Shown: piece after piece, positions 10,502 through 23,282 of the stretch
Position numbering within the stretch: the stretch's first letter is position 1
Layout of the letters: every line of letters begins with the position of its first letter
From: Emydura subglobosa
Taxonomy: Eukaryota > Chordata > Testudines > Chelidae
Direction of reading: 5' to 3'
Assembly: GCA_007922225.1 (NCBI GenBank)
Contig: ML679966.1
Coordinates: forward strand, 58,362,148-58,426,147
DNA: 64,000 nt
Made by a program: the position numbers and the translations under genes
The notes under the pieces: generated by a model
What the model was told of the DNA's origin: nothing
Database searches by the model: none
What the model saw: the letters and a program-made list of their open reading frames with translations, nothing else

Positions 10502-10894
10502 GTGGGGGAAGCAATAGACCTGATATATCTGGATTTTACGAAGGCATTTGACACAGACACACATGTCACTCTCATACAGAAACGATGGAAATGTGGTCTA
10601 GATGAAATTACTATAAGTTGGTTACACAACTGGTTGAAAGCCTGTACTCAAAATGTAATCATCAATGGTTCACTATCAAACTACGGCAACATATCTAGTG
10701 GGGTACCAGTGAAGTCAGTCCTGGGTCTGATTGCATTCAATATTTTCATTAATGACTTTGATAATGGAGTGGAGAGTATGCTTATAAAATTTATGGGAAG
10801 GGTTGCAAGCACTTTGGAGGACACTAGTAGAATTCAAAATGACCTTGACAAATTAGAGAATTGGCCTGAAATCAACAAAAATGAAATTCAATAA
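10502..10894 (+). pseudogene. CR1 ORF2 reverse transcriptase, palm fragment
   Basis: This is the longest open stretch of the element, at 130 codons. Residues near 9-19 read 'YLDFTKAFDT', motif A of non-LTR reverse transcriptases with the catalytic Asp. Residues near 65-80 read 'SSGVPVKSVLG', corresponding to the 'SGVPQGSVLGP' block. The following 'FNIFINDFDNG' is also typical. The F/Y-A-D-D catalytic motif expected after it is missing: the sequence passes from 'LIKF' to 'MGRVAST' through a small deletion, so the enzyme is dead. Reverse transcription at a nicked target is the family's role. Confidence 0.85.
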
Positions 10895-10978
10895 AGATGT
10901 GTAAAAGACTACACCGAGGAAGGAAAAATCAAATGCGCAACTACAAAATAGGGAATAAATGGCTAGGCAGTAGTACTG

Positions 10979-11233
10979 TTGAAAACAACCTGGGTTATAG
11001 TGGATCACAAATTAAATATGAGACAATGTGATGCAGTTACAAAAAGCACTAACATCATTCTGGGTAGCACTAACAGGAGTGTTTTTTATAAGACATGGGA
11101 GCTCTACTCAGCACTGGTGAGGCCTCAGCTGGAGCACTGTGCCCAATTCTGGGCGCCAACCTTTAGGAAAGAGGTGGACAAATTGGAGAGAGTCCAGAGG
11201 AGAGCAACAAAACTGATAAAAGGTTTAGAATAG
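10979..11233 (+). pseudogene. CR1 ORF2 C-terminal fragment
   Basis: This 84-codon open stretch carries the conserved C-terminal pattern of CR1 ORF2: 'YSALVRPQLEHCAQFW' followed by 'LERVQRRATKLIKGLE'. It lies in a different frame from the palm fragment 85 bp upstream, so at least one frameshift separates them. Further CR1 reading beyond 11233 is broken by a stop. Confidence 0.88.
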
Positions 11234-11858
11234 CTGAGCTAGGAGGAAAGGTTAAAAAACCCAAACATGTTTAGGATTGAGAAAAGAAGACTGAGCAGGA
11301 CCTGGTAGTCTTCAAATATGTGAAGAGCTGTTATAAAGAGGACAGTAATCAATTGTTGGCCGCTGAGGTTGGACAAGATGTAGTGGGCTTAATTTGTATC
11401 AAGGGAGATTTAGGTTAGATATTAAGAAAAACTTTCTAATTAAAAGGATAGTTAAGTACTGGAATAAGTTACCAAGGGAGGTTGTGGAATCTCCATCACT
11501 GGAGGTTTTTTTGAAGAACAGATTGGACAAACTCCTGTCAGGGATGGTCTAGGTATGCTTGCACACAACTCAAGGGATTGGACTTGATGACCTATCAAGG
11601 TCCCCATGATTCTGTGATACAGTAATTACACCTTCACATTAGTTTCGTGGCCAGGACATGCTGCACTTCTGTGGACCAGCCTCTTAGGTTTAGAATTGCC
11701 CTGAGTCCCCAGCAAAGGCAAAGCATTCAGGAGGTACAACGTAGCTTAAAGTCACCTTTGTTCTTCATCCCTCCCTTTCCTTTATTATCCCAAGCACAGA
11801 ATGGCCACAGTGGAGAATCCTGCCCACTGTATTTCAATTTAAGAATGCATAATTTAGA

Positions 11859-12034
11859 CAATTAGAGAGATAAGGTGGATGAGGTAATATCTTTTATTGG
11901 ACCAACTTCTGTCAGTGAGAGAGAGAAGCTTTTGAGCTTACACAAAAGAGCTCTGGTCCAATAAAAGATATTACTCATCCACCTTGATTATCTAATGTCC
12001 TGTGACCAACAGATTACAACAACACTGCACACAT
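11859..12034 (-). mobile_element. 176-bp foldback element with a perfect 10-bp target duplication
   Basis: The arms 11874-11904 and 11954-11983 are inverted copies (GGTAATATCTTTTATTGGAC in the left arm) that differ by one inserted base. A tail of about 50 bp (GACCAACAGATTACAACAAC and following) extends past the right arm. The flanking 10-bp repeat ATAATTTAGA is perfect, at 11849-11858 and 12035-12044. The family is widespread in turtle and crocodilian DNA, and another copy lies at 33177-33372. The plan of inverted arms plus a one-sided tail resembles the element at 5936-6437. No coding capacity. Confidence 0.78.
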
Positions 12035-12044
12035 ATAATTTAGA

Positions 12045-15000
12045 GTTAGACAATGTCATACAAGTATTATGAAATAGAGTGCACATAATAAATACTAAAT
12101 TGAATTATTAATATAATAGTTCTTTTTAACCATCAGGGGCAGCTCATAGAAGAATAAGCCTTTGCTCCAATAAATCCAATTGTGAACAGAGAAAATATAA
12201 ACAATGAAATGGCATGATCCAAGGGAAAATTAAAAGCCTTAATCTGACATTTCTGAATACCTATTGTCTAATTAGGCCGGAGTTGTATTCTTTGCCCAAG
12301 GCTAATCTTTTTTCCTTTTAGACTAAGATTTTACTTTGATATCAATATTTTTGAATACATAATTTGAGTAAACATATTAATTACCAATCTTATCTACAGG
12401 CTAACCAATCATCATTTGCATTTCTTTTAAATTGCGTATATTAAATAAAATAATTAAATAACAGTATAAAGACAAGACAAAATAACAAAATGATTTAACT
12501 GTTGACTTTTGTCTTGAGAATGTCAGTTTGTATATACAAAGTAATTGCTTTAATCGCTTTCCTTTCTCTACATGTTTCTTTTCATGGCAATATTTTTGAA
12601 TAACTAAATAATTTTACATTAAGTAAACATTTCAGAGGGTGAACTTGAAAAGAATGTTGCTAACGATACATTTTTTCCCCTGAGCTCCACTGCAAGTATT
12701 TTGTTTTCATTTTTTGGTATGGGTTTGGTACTCAAAAAATAACAGTCCTATTGACTAAATTTCTCGTTTAGGGTGCAACTCAGCCTTGTGCAGCAGAGGT
12801 CTGGCATAAAGCACAAGCACCAATTTATCCTTATTTTGAGGTCTTAGAGCAAACTTGAGTGGTGCATACCCCTTGTCCTTCCCTGCTTTGTATTTGTGTT
12901 AATTTCACCCTTAATCTCCAGTACTGCAAAAGAATCAGTAGTACAAACTTCCACCCATGAATGCATCCATCTGACACAAACTATGCTATCAGTACCAGTG
13001 GAAAATAGTTTTGTTACTTTGCCCATTAAATCCCTGCTCTTTTTTGAATGCTTCCAGCAAGATTGCCATTGTCAGCTTGTATTGATGTTTTTTTGTCATG
13101 TGGACATCTATCCACTAGGAATATCAGTTAAACCACCAAACCCATTTCACATAGGCTACCGAAAAGCCATTCAGTGGAGGCACCCAATCTGAGCTGGGGT
13201 TGAATTCATCCAGCCTCTCTGAACAGGCCTTTTTGTTGAATTTCCAGTATTCCTTCCCTCGTTTTTTGTGGGTTGGAAAATACTTTTAGGATTTTTCTGT
13301 TTTTGTACTAAAATGCTATGAAATGTTAGATATTATACGTCACTTGCACAGAAGTAGGCAGCTAGAGAACTGAACGTCAATTGATGGTTTAAATTGATTC
13401 CCGGCACCATCCACCTCTCTCCTATTGTTTAGAGTAGCTTTGTGCTGTGATGCTTTCTAAAGCTTTATTTTGCATACAGTGCAGTATTTCACTTTTATGT
13501 ACATTATAGTACATGCTGATTCCTACTGCTAAAGTCCCTGTATTTCAGACTCAGCATATTAATGAGGTATAAGAACGTATTCAGGATGTCATTCCCTTTA
13601 GCATGATTTTCACATTGAAATTTGATATAATTTTGTAGATTCACCTTCAAGATCTAGGGCCAATTCTTGTCATATGTGTTTCCCTACCCCTTCTGCTTAA
13701 AACAGAATGTATGTTGGGATTAATTCACACTGCAAAGACTGCCTTTCTGCCTCTGATTTTGCTGTAGGCATCTTATCTGTTTCTCCTACCGTTGTTCAAG
13801 AGAGTGCTAGCCTGTATTCCTGGACAGCTGCTCTGAGAATTGACTGTCTTCCCCTTTCAGTGAATCTATGCAGCACAGGGCACTTATTTGCCCTTAATCT
13901 TTAGATTTGACAGTGTTTCCTATTAACTTGGTACTAATTGCATTTTTAACAAAATAAACTCTGAGGCTGAAGATTGAGTTGTATATTAGCCTGGGTACAG
14001 TCATCATTAAGTTAACAGGAAACAGCCTCAAATTTCCATTGTAGAATGACAGTAGGAAATTCTGCAGTTTAATTGGTCAAACATCAGGCATCAAACCTAT
14101 TTCTGTGGAGTTTTTTTCACTTTATTTGTAGTCATTTTAAAATATCAGGAAAATACAGAATACATGGTAGAAAGAGTATAAAATGCTACTGTAGTTAAGT
14201 GTGCTAAGGAAGATACATTGCAAATGCATCCTGTAAAACTGGAAGAAGAGGAGAGCAACATTTGGAAAAGGTGGGAGGAGAAGAAGAAAAAATGTATCTG
14301 GGTGAGGAGGAAACCTCAAAACCTACAAAATCAAACAGGAACAAAATCAAGGAACTAGGTTTCTTACACAAATCTTAAGTTTGTTATCAGTCACCTAGAT
14401 AGCACAGTGACGAGTACATTAGAAATGCATTTGGAAATTGAGTGGCATTAGTCCTTCCATAGTCAAAGTCGAAGACAGTATCCATTATGTTACACTGGGA
14501 TAGAATTTCTCTGGGAAGTTTGAGGAAAATCAGAAAAGGAGCTTTGGCAATTGGGGGATTTGGCAAGAAAATATATCAATTATTAATTTTTGGAATATGT
14601 TCCCATTTTGGGGGGTCTACAGCATGCAAATGGGACTTATTTTACAAAATTCAAACTTGGATTATCATGCTGCCCATTATTAGGGAAATACTGTTCAGTA
14701 TTTTAAATGGCCATTCTGTGCTAAAATTTAGAAATAAAAAGGTATAGACACCTAAATATGAATGTGCAGGGGGCATATGTAGTGAAAACTCAACATGGAC
14801 TGGATTTGTCTATATGTGACATAGTCATGTTGCCTGCAGCCAAAATAAGTGAACACTGAAGTTGTTATCTATTGCTCTGCTATTTAATATGGGTTCTATT
14901 CCCTTAGCCCCAATGGGATTATTCTTTTATTTAAAATTAAGGTCATGCTTAAGTGCTTTGCAAGATCAAGTCCAGAGTCCAGCATTTCAGAGGATCATGT

Positions 15001-18000
15001 TTGAAGTAAGCTGCTTTTTTTTATCCAGTTTGTTTCTGAAGTGTTCAACTTCACCAGTCAAATGGATTCTAACCTTTCCAACACACGTAGTGTTGGACAC
15101 ATTGACAAAGACTTATATCACACATAATTATAAACTAGGAGCAGCTTTGAGTTTTGAACAGGATTATTTTACTTATTATATTACACCAACTTATTTCTAA
15201 TACAAGGCTATTCTCTGCCTGCAAATGTTGCTATCTACTGAGTAAAATATTTTCAGTATGCCTCCTATATATGGTATTAGGTTGTCCTTTTACAGATTTT
15301 TTTCTTTGTAAATGGAAAAGATCATTTGAAAGCAAGAGAGTCTTATCTTTAAAACTACAGTATCAAACTAAAACCATTTTATAAGTGGATGTAACAAGTG
15401 GAAGCATATTTTGTTGACATTTAAAAGTATACTGATTTTTTCTTGTCACATTTTTATGCAGCTTAGCTAAATTAATTCTCCTGCTGTGACACAGTGATTT
15501 TACATCTTTATTGTTTTTGAATAACCATATATAATGATTCAATCTGGCAGGGAAATACCATGACTATTTTTGTTTATTTATTTAGACTTATAACTAAGAG
15601 AAGAAAATGCCTATCATAAGTTCTGAGCTCCCAAATAGCATTTTAAAAATACAATGGGAGGAAATTTTAAAAAGCTGTTTCTTCAGTTCCTAAAACAACC
15701 TATCAGAGATAATCAAAGAAAAAATCATGTTGCAGGAGAGGAAAGGTCCATAATGGTACAGTTGTTTGCAGGACCAGGGACATAGATTGGGTGTATCAAA
15801 GCATTTGCGCTCTCTCGCTCTTTTCTCTCTCTTTCTATATTTGAACTATATTGACATGGCCTTTTCTGCCCTTCAATCAGAATAGAATTTCAAAACAATC
15901 ACACTACCCAACTACCTTAGAACTAGCTAACTCTCAGTCAGTGAATGGTGATTTTAAATAAGTCAGAATGTCTAAAAGTATATACGCTAAGTAAACATAT
16001 GTACACTAAGTAAATATCATTCTCTGGTCAAGGATAAAATAATCCTAGAAAAAAAAAAAGAAAATTAAAGTAAAAAGACAGAACAAATATCAGCTATGAA
16101 ATGAAGTTCATTGAATAAACATACTGCTGAGTATGTCACGGACAGATTTTAGTCAGTATGTGTGGAAATATCTCTAATTTTTGCCTGTGGTTCCACCACT
16201 TATGAATTATTGAATTTTTCTTCACTTCTGAGCTAAAAAATCATTTATACAGTGACATTTTCTATATAAGTACAACTGGAGGCTGTTCCATATACCTGCT
16301 TACAGTTCTATACAAGAATAAATGTGCAATTAACAATAATTTATATGGAAAATTCCTCTGTGGTGCTGGAAGAGAGGCTTTTCACTTCTCCAGCAAATAT
16401 TCTATTACTTGAACCAAAGGGAAAGCTCTGCACAAGTATTGTCTGCAGGGAATCTATGACACTTAATCTGCAATTCATTTCCTTCCTTGCTATTTTCTGC
16501 ACTGGGTCTGTACTCAGTGCTCTTGGGTCAAGTTCGGCACAGATTTACACTTTCTGCATACCCATGGATTCACTGGGAATGCATTGGGTGAAAATCTAAG
16601 CTGAATTTGGCTAGTAGTATTCAATGGGACTTCCACATATGGAATAGGTAGCCTATGGCCTAATTCTCACTGTGTAGGTTGTAAAGCACAGTAAAATGAT
16701 ACTAGGGTATATGTGTACATAAAAAAAACTTGTCTGCATCTTATCCTAGAGATGAGGAGTGACCTTTTCATTCTCACAAGGGTATTACTTCACATCATTT
16801 TCCATTGTGTATTTTCTTTACTCAGAGAAAGAAATTAAAAACATTCTCCTCCCCCATCAAAAACAAACAAACTAAAGAAAGACCCACACCTTTCATTTCC
16901 ATTTATTTTAAACAAGCTGCTTTCATTTGCCTTGACCTTCATATTATAAAGCAAGGACAATTACCAACCAAGATAGCCAGTGCTCCTTTCCACCAAAAGA
17001 TTCTATAATTAGAAACATCTGAACCAGGAATGACACAGGGCAGGCAAATGTATGGATGTCTGGGGATTTAACGTGAGACGTGCTTTCCAGCCAATTTGGG
17101 AATTCTGCCTTTCAGGTATTAAAATATAATCATTTCATGCCATGACTGTTTTTTAAAATAAACAAAAAAAACACGGGGGGGGGGAGGAGTGGAACCATAG
17201 GGAAGGTCAAAAGGCCTGTAAATCTAATTTTTGAGAGCTATTGGGTCAGTAACAGTACATTGCACATTACTGGAAAAATGTGATTTCTCCTTTTCTATGG
17301 AATTGTATTATAGTAAAATATGGACTATCCCTTGTAATGGAAAAGCTTTCTGCCAGGTATGTACACAAGAGAAGATTTGAATTTAGAAATTTGGTCCCTT
17401 TTTTTAAGCGTGCGCAGAGGAGGAGGTCTTCCCACCCGACAAGCCAGAATCGTTAGTTAACTTCTTTGAATATTAAACTGACCCTGAATAAGTAATAAGT
17501 AATGTAAATGCAGTATGTTGATGTTTTATTGTAATTTTGCCTTAATAAAAAGTTTTTTGTACTAAAAGGGAGGTATCATGATGTGCAGCTTCTAGCTGAA
17601 CAGGTCTGTTACAGAAATAATTGCAATAACAGCCACTGATGATGATCTTTTTCATTTGCATAGACCTCTTTCATCTTATTTGCCTCCATAGAATGTTATG
17701 CCTACATAAAATGCAGCCAGGCCTGGGATGGAAGACAGAAGCCACATAGACAAAGTACTGAGGTACAGGATAATTTTGGTTGAAGATACATCAATTTTTC
17801 TTAAAATAAGGATGGTGGATTTAAATGTCATTACAGACAGAGAGAACTCCTAGTTTTTAAGGTTGTGTCTGAAAGCTTCACACACTGCAAACTACAAGGA
17901 ACTCAATTTATTGGTCTCAGAGGGACTTTGCAATTGATGTCCTTCCTTCAAGTCAACACAATTTTCCCAAAGTAAAAGGGAAATTGAGCAGTGTAAACAA

Positions 18001-19140
18001 AGGAAAGTTGGGCTTTTATTTAATGAATAAGAAAGTGATTCTGTAAATGTATATTTTATATATCTAGTATGCAGATATTTTTTTATAAGTTTTTCAACAT
18101 GTACCCATAGTATCGTCATGCTGTTACTACTCTGACCCTCTGCATAACATATGGCATTTCACCCAGTAATTCCTGCCCATGTTTTGCATATATATTACTG
18201 ATTTACAGCCATTTAAGTGAATAGGGAATCAGATCGTGAAATTTCAAGTAGCTACTATGAAACCTGTTGATGACAGTAGGCAAGAAGTAGGCAGAGAAAG
18301 GGATATTTGTTGTGAAAAATGTAGAAGAGCTTCCTTTGTTATATATGGTCCCTAGAGAGAATGTACACTGTTCTACACTTTATTCATAGGCTTCCATGAT
18401 TTTCAAAGTCACATTAATCTAAGTAATTTCAAGATTTTCTGTGAAAGAATGTTTCTTAGGTTTTTAAGATAAGGAAAAAATGTGCCTCCAACCATATATA
18501 AAGTTGTAATTCTACTGTATCACTAGAACCCTTAAATAGAATTATAGCCTTAATGTATGTATAATTTAGTGGTACTTGATATAATTATACATGGGTTGTT
18601 ATTAATTCCAATGAAGCAACTTAAACTCACTAGAGCAACAAAAAGAAATTTGAAGCTCTTGGCAAACACTAGAGTTTTTACCATTATTTTCTTTCTGTAA
18701 AATCAGAAAAATACATAATGGACCAAATTCATCTCTTTGTAGCGCTGCTAAAAATCTATAGAGTTGCATGAGGATAAATTTTGCCCAGTAAGTCTGCAAA
18801 AAGTATACTAGTAATTACCTATTCTTATACTTCTGTGTATAATAAAGACATTCTTGACATTTTTGTGGCTAGTTCAGACAACTATCAATATTTTTTACAC
18901 CATAATGATAGGAGGTGCGCTGGTTTTAGAATGAAAGATAAAATTCAGACCTGGGACATTTCTTATTGAAGATTGCATGACATTTTTCACAAGTGTAAAA
19001 CTGTTACCCTTGGTGTCCTTGCTAAATTCCAGGTTTTTAGTAATTATATTCTGACTACCTAAATCTCTCCCTTGAAATTTCAATTGGCTATAGCGGTACT
19101 CTTTATTTTCCGTGGTTTGACATTCAGTTTACCCAGCTCT
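12045..19140. other. Long AT-rich stretch, no gene recognised
   Basis: These 7 kb contain no repeat family I can name and no ORF with family-like patterns. The longest ORF (14862-15200, 112 codons) has a biased hydrophobic composition without motifs. Short simple tracts occur, such as A and G runs near 17163-17186. The relative lack of transposon remnants compared with the flanks could mean unique intronic or intergenic DNA. Confidence 0.5.
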
Positions 19141-19141
19141 G

Positions 19142-19502
19142 TGTTGATGAAATATTCAGTTGTTGATGGACCATTCAGGTGGTAAGGGACCATTGAGAGG
19201 AATCAGCTCTTCAGCTTTGGGATTGGTAGAAACCTCATGTCTGGTGAATTGGGTTTTGAGTAACCTCTCATCATGTAAAACCAGTTTGTCTGGATGGGAA
19301 CCAAGGGCTGGAATGCCTACAGGGGATTGTGGTTGGCTTCTTGTTAACCAGTGTGGTGCTTCAAAAGCTCTTTTGTTTCTGTTTCGGTGAACCTAATTAT
19401 GCAATAAACCACCAGTTTTTGAGATGGAGCTGCCTTGTTTCTTGCAGTCTGCCCAGGGTGTGGCATTCTTAGTGTGGTCCATTCTAGGCACCGGTCACAT
19501 TG
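19142..19502 (+). repeat. Possible LTR remnant
   Basis: The segment is richer in G+C and transcript-like: TGTTGATG at 19142, a GGTGGTAAGGGACC block, then a polyadenylation-type AATAAA at 19402-19407, followed by TTTGAGATGGAGCTGCC and a GT-rich stretch. The R-U5 part of retroviral-type LTRs often has this order. I find no target duplication and no second copy in the window, so the assignment is weak. Confidence 0.3.
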
Positions 19503-19663
19503 TGCAAGCTCTCACAAGCATCTCGGTCAAGGTTCGCAAGTCCTCCATCTAAACTGAAATATCTCTTCTATTTTAGTTTTAAACCTCTCTTGAGAAAAGT
19601 GTAAATTGCATGTTTGTGTCTATCTGTCTACACTTATAAAATGTATTTTCAAAAATGATTAAA

Positions 19664-19770
19664 TCCAATTTTCAAAAGTGACTTAGGTTCTGAGGAGCCT
19701 AAGTTTCATTGAAGGTCAGTGGGACTTAGGCTTCTCAGTCACATCAGCAATTTTGAAAATGTTACCCAAT
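19664..19770. repeat. Short palindromic repeat (CTTAGG family)
   Basis: The segment is an imperfect palindrome. TTTTCAAAAGTGACTTAGG on the left pairs with TTTTGAAAATGTTACCC on the right, and GAGCCTAAGTTTCATTGAAGG pairs with CAGTGGGACTTAGGCTTC across the centre. I know this family as a high-copy short foldback in turtles. A related, more decayed copy lies at about 27868-27985. Confidence 0.6.
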
Positions 19771-20530
19771 ATCTGTAACCTTAACCAGAATTTGAATTCT
19801 GGTCTCCCCATTACTTGCATGACTTAGGCTAGTTGGCCCTAGACCTGGTTCATCTCTACTACGAGGCACTAATGCTTTTATCGTGCCTTAAAATATGAAA
19901 TGAAAAGTGGGGCGGGCTCAGTTTGTAATATCTAAGATTGAAATATCTCTGTCCAGCTCCAAATTGCTGTGAAGAATAAGAAACCCCATACATATGATCC
20001 AGTTCCAGTTTTAAATATTTTTTGGAGAAAGACTGGAAAGGAATATGATTTAAAATTACACTTTTGCTTCACTTACTTTTCACAGTGGTCATGCTTTTTG
20101 TACTGTTGAAAGATAATTTACCTGTAAAATACAAATATTTGTCCCAGCAAAAGTACCTTAGAATGTTACCTGCTGAAAGAAAATGAAAGGAACTTTCTCC
20201 TCTTCCTATGAACTGCCTATAGGTATTGGCCTTCAGTAACCCTGTCATTTTGACAACCTAGTGCATATCAGAAACTCAGGAAAGAGACAGAGATGACTGG
20301 TACTAATGATTGGACTCCAGGAGTATAAGTCCAACTAGCAACTTCATTTAATAGGAATCTATTTCATGATGTGCAGTAGGCAAGTGTATCCATTTTAAAA
20401 CACCTAATTCCCATGTAAGTGTTTTTTACTGTATCCAGATGAGACACAGGGTGGGTGTCTTTCTTTCTCAGTGATGGGCCAAAAAAAACCCCAACCTCTG
20501 AATTGTAGATCTTTCATTATATTAACACTA
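19771..20530. other. No recognised feature
   Basis: About 760 bp of AT-rich sequence in which I see no gene or clear repeat. Confidence 0.5.
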
Positions 20531-20531
20531 A

Positions 20532-21269
20532 GGGCTTGTCTATACTACAAAGTTAGGTCGACATAAAGCAGCTTTTATTGTTCTAATTATATCAGTGTCC
20601 ACAACCTTCCTCCCACTGATGTAAGTGCCCTACTACATCGACATAATAACCCCCCTCCATGAGAGGTGTAAGGCTTATGTCAGTGTTGCTAGGGCAACCA
20701 CAGTGTCTGTGTCCCTTACATCCGCTGCCTTGTCAATTTCATGGCAGAAGCCGTGAAACTAACAAGAAAGCTGGGCAGCTAGAGCTCAGCTGCCCCTTGT
20801 TCCCCTGGAGCGCTGGATGGCTGGACCCCACTTCTGGATGGGAGCTGGGGCAAAAAGCCTGGGCAGCCTGGGACCCTGCTCCTGACTCAGAGCTTGGGTG
20901 AGAAGCCCCAGGCACCCTCCCCACCCCTGCCTGCTTCCAACTGGGAACAAGGAGAGGAGACGCCCCGGGTGGGCCCCCCCCCCCTTCTCCCAGCAGGAAA
21001 TGGGGCTTCCCTCGGCTCCCAGCAAGGAACAGGGAGTGGAGGTAGGGGGCAATTTGCCAGGAGCCCAGCAGCCTGTGGGGCACCAGGCTCCCAGCAGGGA
21101 GCTGCCAGCTCCCCACACTGCCCTCTGAGGTTGGTGAAAGTGCTCATGGTGAGGACATGCACCACTGACCCAAAAGGTAAGTGTGAACAGGAAACACCAC
21201 AGTAATTACCGTGGTGGCTGTGAGTTGACCTAATAGAGGTCGACTGATGTTTCTAGTGTAGTCAGACCC
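20532..21269. mobile_element. 738-bp MITE-like DNA transposon with GC-rich interior
   Basis: The ends are inverted: GGGCTTGTCTATACTACAAA on the left against the complement of TTCTAGTGTAGTCAGACCC on the right, with a GTCGAC site near each end. The interior from about 20740 to 21130 is much richer in G+C than anything nearby and contains repeated CCCAGCAGG and GGAGCTG blocks. The five overlapping ORFs there, on both strands, follow from this composition and have no domains. I could not find a convincing target duplication. Superfamily uncertain. Confidence 0.6.
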
Positions 21270-22330
21270 GAAGATAAAAGGGAAAATGTAATTTTTATAT
21301 GACTTCTTTTTGACAGGTTTAAATTTCAAGTTAAGAAATAAAAGGCTTTTTCCCCCCTTCCTCAGATAAATGAAACCATATTACTTTTCTTACCTATTTC
21401 TCTTCAATTGTTTTGACAGCAACAGGCTACTGGGCTGATTTCAGACAAGAAAACTGATGATATGACTGTATAACAGTGAAATATAATGATGCAGCAAATT
21501 TTCTGCTTGAGTTTCCTCTACATAGATGCTGTCAAAGTAAAACAGTGGCCAAGAGAAGTAAAGTAATATTCCTTTGTATAAAGAGGAACACTACATTTAA
21601 GAAAAAAAAACACATTTATCCTAGGGAATAGTTTTATTGATCAGATTTCAATAGTTTCTGAACTAGCAATTCAGCCTACTCCCTTACAGCATAGTATTGC
21701 TACCACTGAAATTTTTGAATGCAAGATTTGCTTTGTATCAGAACATTATTTAAAATCTATACACTCCCAAACATCAAGACAAATTTAAACACTTCATAAA
21801 AACTTTTATTTAAAGAATGAGAGTGAACACCATATAAGGACTTTATTACTATGAATATATTACAGAGCACACCACTTCACTGAAATATAACATTCTGCCT
21901 TACAGATGTCCTTTTTGTGAAAAAGATTTCAAAATCCTTTCAGCCATATTATCATCTCCTCATGGACTCAGTGCTGTTGGTCTCCCTGTTGATGCAAAAT
22001 TCAAAAACAACAATAAAGCCAATACCTCATGCTAAAAAAGGAGAGAGAAAAAAAAACACACTTAGAGTCAACCATCGATCTGCTCCAACCGTCTTCAAAC
22101 AGTAATTAGGGAATGGATCAGAAAGGGAATTCAGCTGGTAAATGGAATTTAAAGCTAATTGTTCTTTCTATTGTTATCTGTGAAAGCATTAGAAACATCT
22201 GTTTTTGTTAGTTTTTTAATGATAATTCAGCATATATATTTTCCAAATGAAAAATAATATACACTGTATATTCCCTAGGACAGCATTTATCCATTTCATC
22301 AAAGTATTAACAAAATAGAAGCATTAACAA
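21270..22330. other. AT-rich stretch without recognised features
   Basis: I see no gene or nameable repeat in these 1.1 kb. Confidence 0.5.
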
Positions 22331-22404
22331 AAATTAGAAGGAAGAGCTGAAAGAGATTAACATCATTAAATTAGAAGGAAGAGCTGAAAGAGATTAACAT
22401 CATT
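22331..22404 (+). repeat. Perfect 37-bp tandem duplication
   Basis: The unit beginning AAATTAGAAGGAAGAGCTGA and ending AACATCATT occurs twice in a row without a mismatch (22331-22367 and 22368-22404). The absence of differences suggests a recent local slippage or repair event. Confidence 0.95.
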
Positions 22405-22735
22405 CCTTATATGATTAATGCACAAGGACTGCATATCTCACATTTCAGGCCATAGTGATTTTACTGATGTGACATGACTGCCATGTGAAGAAATTGTATA
22501 AGATATACATAGACCATGCTTAGCTGTGATAGTTTAGGTTTACATTTACACTCTGATACAGAGTTATGATACAAAGATGTAACCCACATGCTTGCATTGC
22601 AGCATTTAGTTGTATAAATAAGGGAAGAAACAGTGGGAACAATATGTAGTGCCTCATTTTTGTTTTGGGTATACTCTGTGCTCCTGCAGAGCTGCCGGAC
22701 TGGGCATGGTGACCCAAAATCATCTAGCAATTGGG

Positions 22736-23282
22736 TGTGGTGGGCACTAGCTGTGCTCAATGACCTATGTAGCTTCTAACAGCTAATTTCCATTGGAGGC
22801 AAGCAGCCTTGTGGGACATACCCACAGTCATGCTCTGAGAATGGAACCAATGGGGACTCAAGGGTAAGGGAAAGAGTTTATAAATAGGAGGAGTGGGAGC
22901 CAGACACTGAATAGCTCAGTGGTGAAGCAGTTCTAGGCTCAGAAGGGTCTGCTGCAAGGATTGTAGTCCAGAGAGTTTATAGTTTGTTGGATTTAGACTG
23001 CAGTTTCCCTCACACCAGTGGAAAAGAGGAGGAAGAGGATTAGAATTGCTGCAGGCTGTGCAAATTGCTGACTGACATTGCAAAGACTCAAGCAGAGTTT
23101 GCTGGAGACAGTGAGATGATCACTTGTTTCCCAGACTTTAAGGAGCTGGCATGCCTTACATGGGTTTGGACACCATTCCAAAGCGACAGAAGGGTAAGTG
23201 CTCTCAGAAAAAAAGCCCAGAGAAGTGAGTGTATGTGTGCATGTATAATTATATCTTGTACTTGAACCTGTGGTAGTAACAA
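22736..23282 (+). repeat. Possible LTR-like block with TATA motif
   Basis: The block is richer in G+C and begins TGTGGTGGGCAC. It contains a TATA-type TTTATAAATAGGAGG at about 22877-22891, followed by a G-rich leader with GGAAAAGAGGAGGAAGAGG. This resembles LTR promoters of sauropsid elements. No target duplication or second copy is visible, so this is a weak call. The 62- to 66-codon ORFs in it have no family pattern. Confidence 0.25.

Larger units (their letters stand above)
10140..11619 (+). mobile_element. CR1 LINE, ORF2 fragment through the 3' end
   Basis: This 1.5-kb 5'-truncated CR1 element includes the palm and thumb part of the reverse transcriptase, the C-terminal region and the 3' UTR. 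The left part (10150-10380) reads in broken frames like CR1 ORF2 upstream of RT motif A. The 3' UTR has the usual GATATTAAGAAAAACTTTCT (11417 on), GGTTGTGGAATCTCCATC and GGACTTGATGACCT blocks, and it ends CATGATTCTGTGATA at 11619. Stops, indels and divergence mark it as old and inactive. The reading frames are described separately. Confidence 0.9.

Noticed and set aside
20739..21205. Five overlapping ORFs of 76-125 codons on both strands
   Set aside because: They share the same G+C-rich bases inside a MITE, have only low-complexity Gly/Pro/Ser composition and show no domain.
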